Shown here: positions 63,425-64,000 of the stretch, in pieces | How positions within the stretch are numbered: position 1 is the stretch's first letter | Layout of the letters: each line of letters opens with the position of its first letter | The notes under the pieces: generated by a model | What the model saw: the letters and a program-made list of their open reading frames with translations, nothing else | Database searches by the model: none | What the model was told of the DNA's origin: nothing | Position numbers and translations under genes: made by a program | Assembly (NCBI RefSeq): GCF_900112845.1 | Contig: NZ_FONG01000003.1 | Coordinates: forward strand, 62,001-126,000 | DNA length: 64,000 nucleotides | Source: Actinacidiphila alni | GTDB taxonomy: Bacteria > Actinomycetota > Actinomycetes > Streptomycetales > Streptomycetaceae | Direction of reading: 5' to 3'

Positions 63425-64000
63425 TCAGTGGCCGGTCTCCTCCGGGGCGCGCCTGGGCATCAGCGCGACGGCCGGGAGGCAGGCGGCGCCGAGTGCCAGG
63501 ACGACGATCAGGCTGATCGTCATGGCGTGGCCGAGACCGGCGCCGGCCGTGGTGAAGAACACCGAGGTGACGGCCGCCGAGCCGATGCCGGAGGCGAGCT
63601 GCTGGATCGCCGAGAGAGAGCCGCTGGCGCTGCCCGCCTCGTCGGGATCGATGTCGCCGAGCGCGATGTCGAAGATCGTGCCGTAGCAGGCGCCCATGCC
63701 GAGGCCGGTGACGAAGACCGGCGCGGCCAGCGTCCACAGCCCGAGGCCCGTACCGGAGTGGACGACCAGCGCCAGCAGCCAGCCGCCGCCCGCCAGGACG
63801 ACCGCGATCCCGGCGAAGATCAGCGTCCGGCCGAGCTTCTTGATCAGCGCCATGCAGGCGCCCGCCGCCACGATGATGCCCAGCGTCAGCGGCAGCAGCG
63901 CCAGCGAGGCGGTGCGCGGCGAGGCGTGCAGACCCTCCTGGATGAACAGCGACAGGACGTAGATCAGGCCGCTGGTGCTCGCGAAGACCACCAGGCCGAC
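63425..64000 (-). CDS. MFS exporter, C-terminal part (5' end outside window)
   Basis: Reading frame is open beyond the window edge; 191 residues visible plus stop. About five spans (LYVLS-like start, AGACMALIKKLGRTLIFAGI, LLALVVHSGTGLGLWTLAAP) and GLGMGACYGTIFDIAL with DEAGSASGSLSAIQQLASGI, typical of DHA2 14-span exporters. Confidence 0.88.
   Translation of the reverse strand, partial: VGLVVFASTSGLIYVLSLFIQEGLHASPRTASLALLPLTLGIIVAAGACMALIKKLGRTLIFAGIAVVLAGGGWLLALVVHSGTGLGLWTLAAPVFVTGLGMGACYGTIFDIALGDIDPDEAGSASGSLSAIQQLASGIGSAAVTSVFFTTAGAGLGHAMTISLIVVLALGAACLPAVALMPRRAPEETGH

Overview
The window is chromosomal DNA from a high-GC actinomycete, most likely Streptomyces or a close relative. GC-rich third codon positions, GTG starts, ATGA start/stop overlaps, twin-arginine and lipoprotein secretion signals, and sugar ABC transporters without their own ATPase (normally served by a shared MsiK-type ATPase) all point this way. 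No rRNA, tRNA, CRISPR array or recognisable integrase/transposase gene was seen.

Layout. (1) 1-7597: end of a secreted GH114 enzyme, then a six-gene operon (binding protein, two permeases, PfkB sugar kinase, GH4 glycosidase, Gfo/Idh/MocA protein) that fits uptake and breakdown of alpha-galactosyl or galactosaminyl oligosaccharides. (2) 7654-8858: two small reverse-strand genes of unknown function. (3) 9217-15608: iron-box-controlled NRPS-independent siderophore operon (ATP-grasp, two IucA/IucC synthetases, PLP decarboxylase) with a coding tandem repeat and a duplicated start region. (4) 15679-24179: GH78-like secreted rhamnosidase divergent from a sugar ABC operon ending in a GH3 glycosidase. 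(5) 24253-33984: reverse operon with two paralogous binding proteins, a fused iron-type permease, an ATPase, a bicupin, a TRIP13/Pch2-like AAA+ ATPase and a class II aldolase-like enzyme; a TctC-type binding protein diverges from it across a GntR-type operator. This looks like uptake plus catabolism of an organic, perhaps aromatic, acid. (6) 34131-40024: F420-type oxidoreductase, and a large secreted subtilase with a beta-propeller tail opposite a TrmB/LuxR-type regulator. (7) 40032-45554: MarR/MFS pair, ArsR/P1B-ATPase metal pair, and a TetR gene, each with a visible operator. (8) 45760-53109: a DHA2-type MFS exporter gene split in frame by a 5.8-kb island. (9) 53318-56756: leader peptide plus polar amino acid (probably sulfur amino acid) ABC transporter. 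(10) 57263-64000: GtaA-like secreted protein, NUDIX protein, HxlR regulator with an alpha/beta hydrolase, an anti-sigma-like ATP-binding protein with its partner, and the end of an MFS gene.

The most unusual part is the island at 46885-52692. It carries a sugar-phosphate cyclase of the EEVS/dehydroquinate synthase superfamily, a LuxS homologue with one changed active-site position, a class III aminotransferase, a GNAT acetyltransferase, a methyltransferase-like protein and three tiny proteins, two of them paralogues. Five rare TTA codons lie in its biosynthetic genes. A 9-bp direct repeat flanks it, and removing 5817 bp restores the exporter reading frame exactly. It looks like a compact, mobile, undescribed pathway for a small cyclitol-like metabolite. 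The second most unusual item is the TRIP13-like ATPase in a metabolic operon with no HORMA or CBASS partner.
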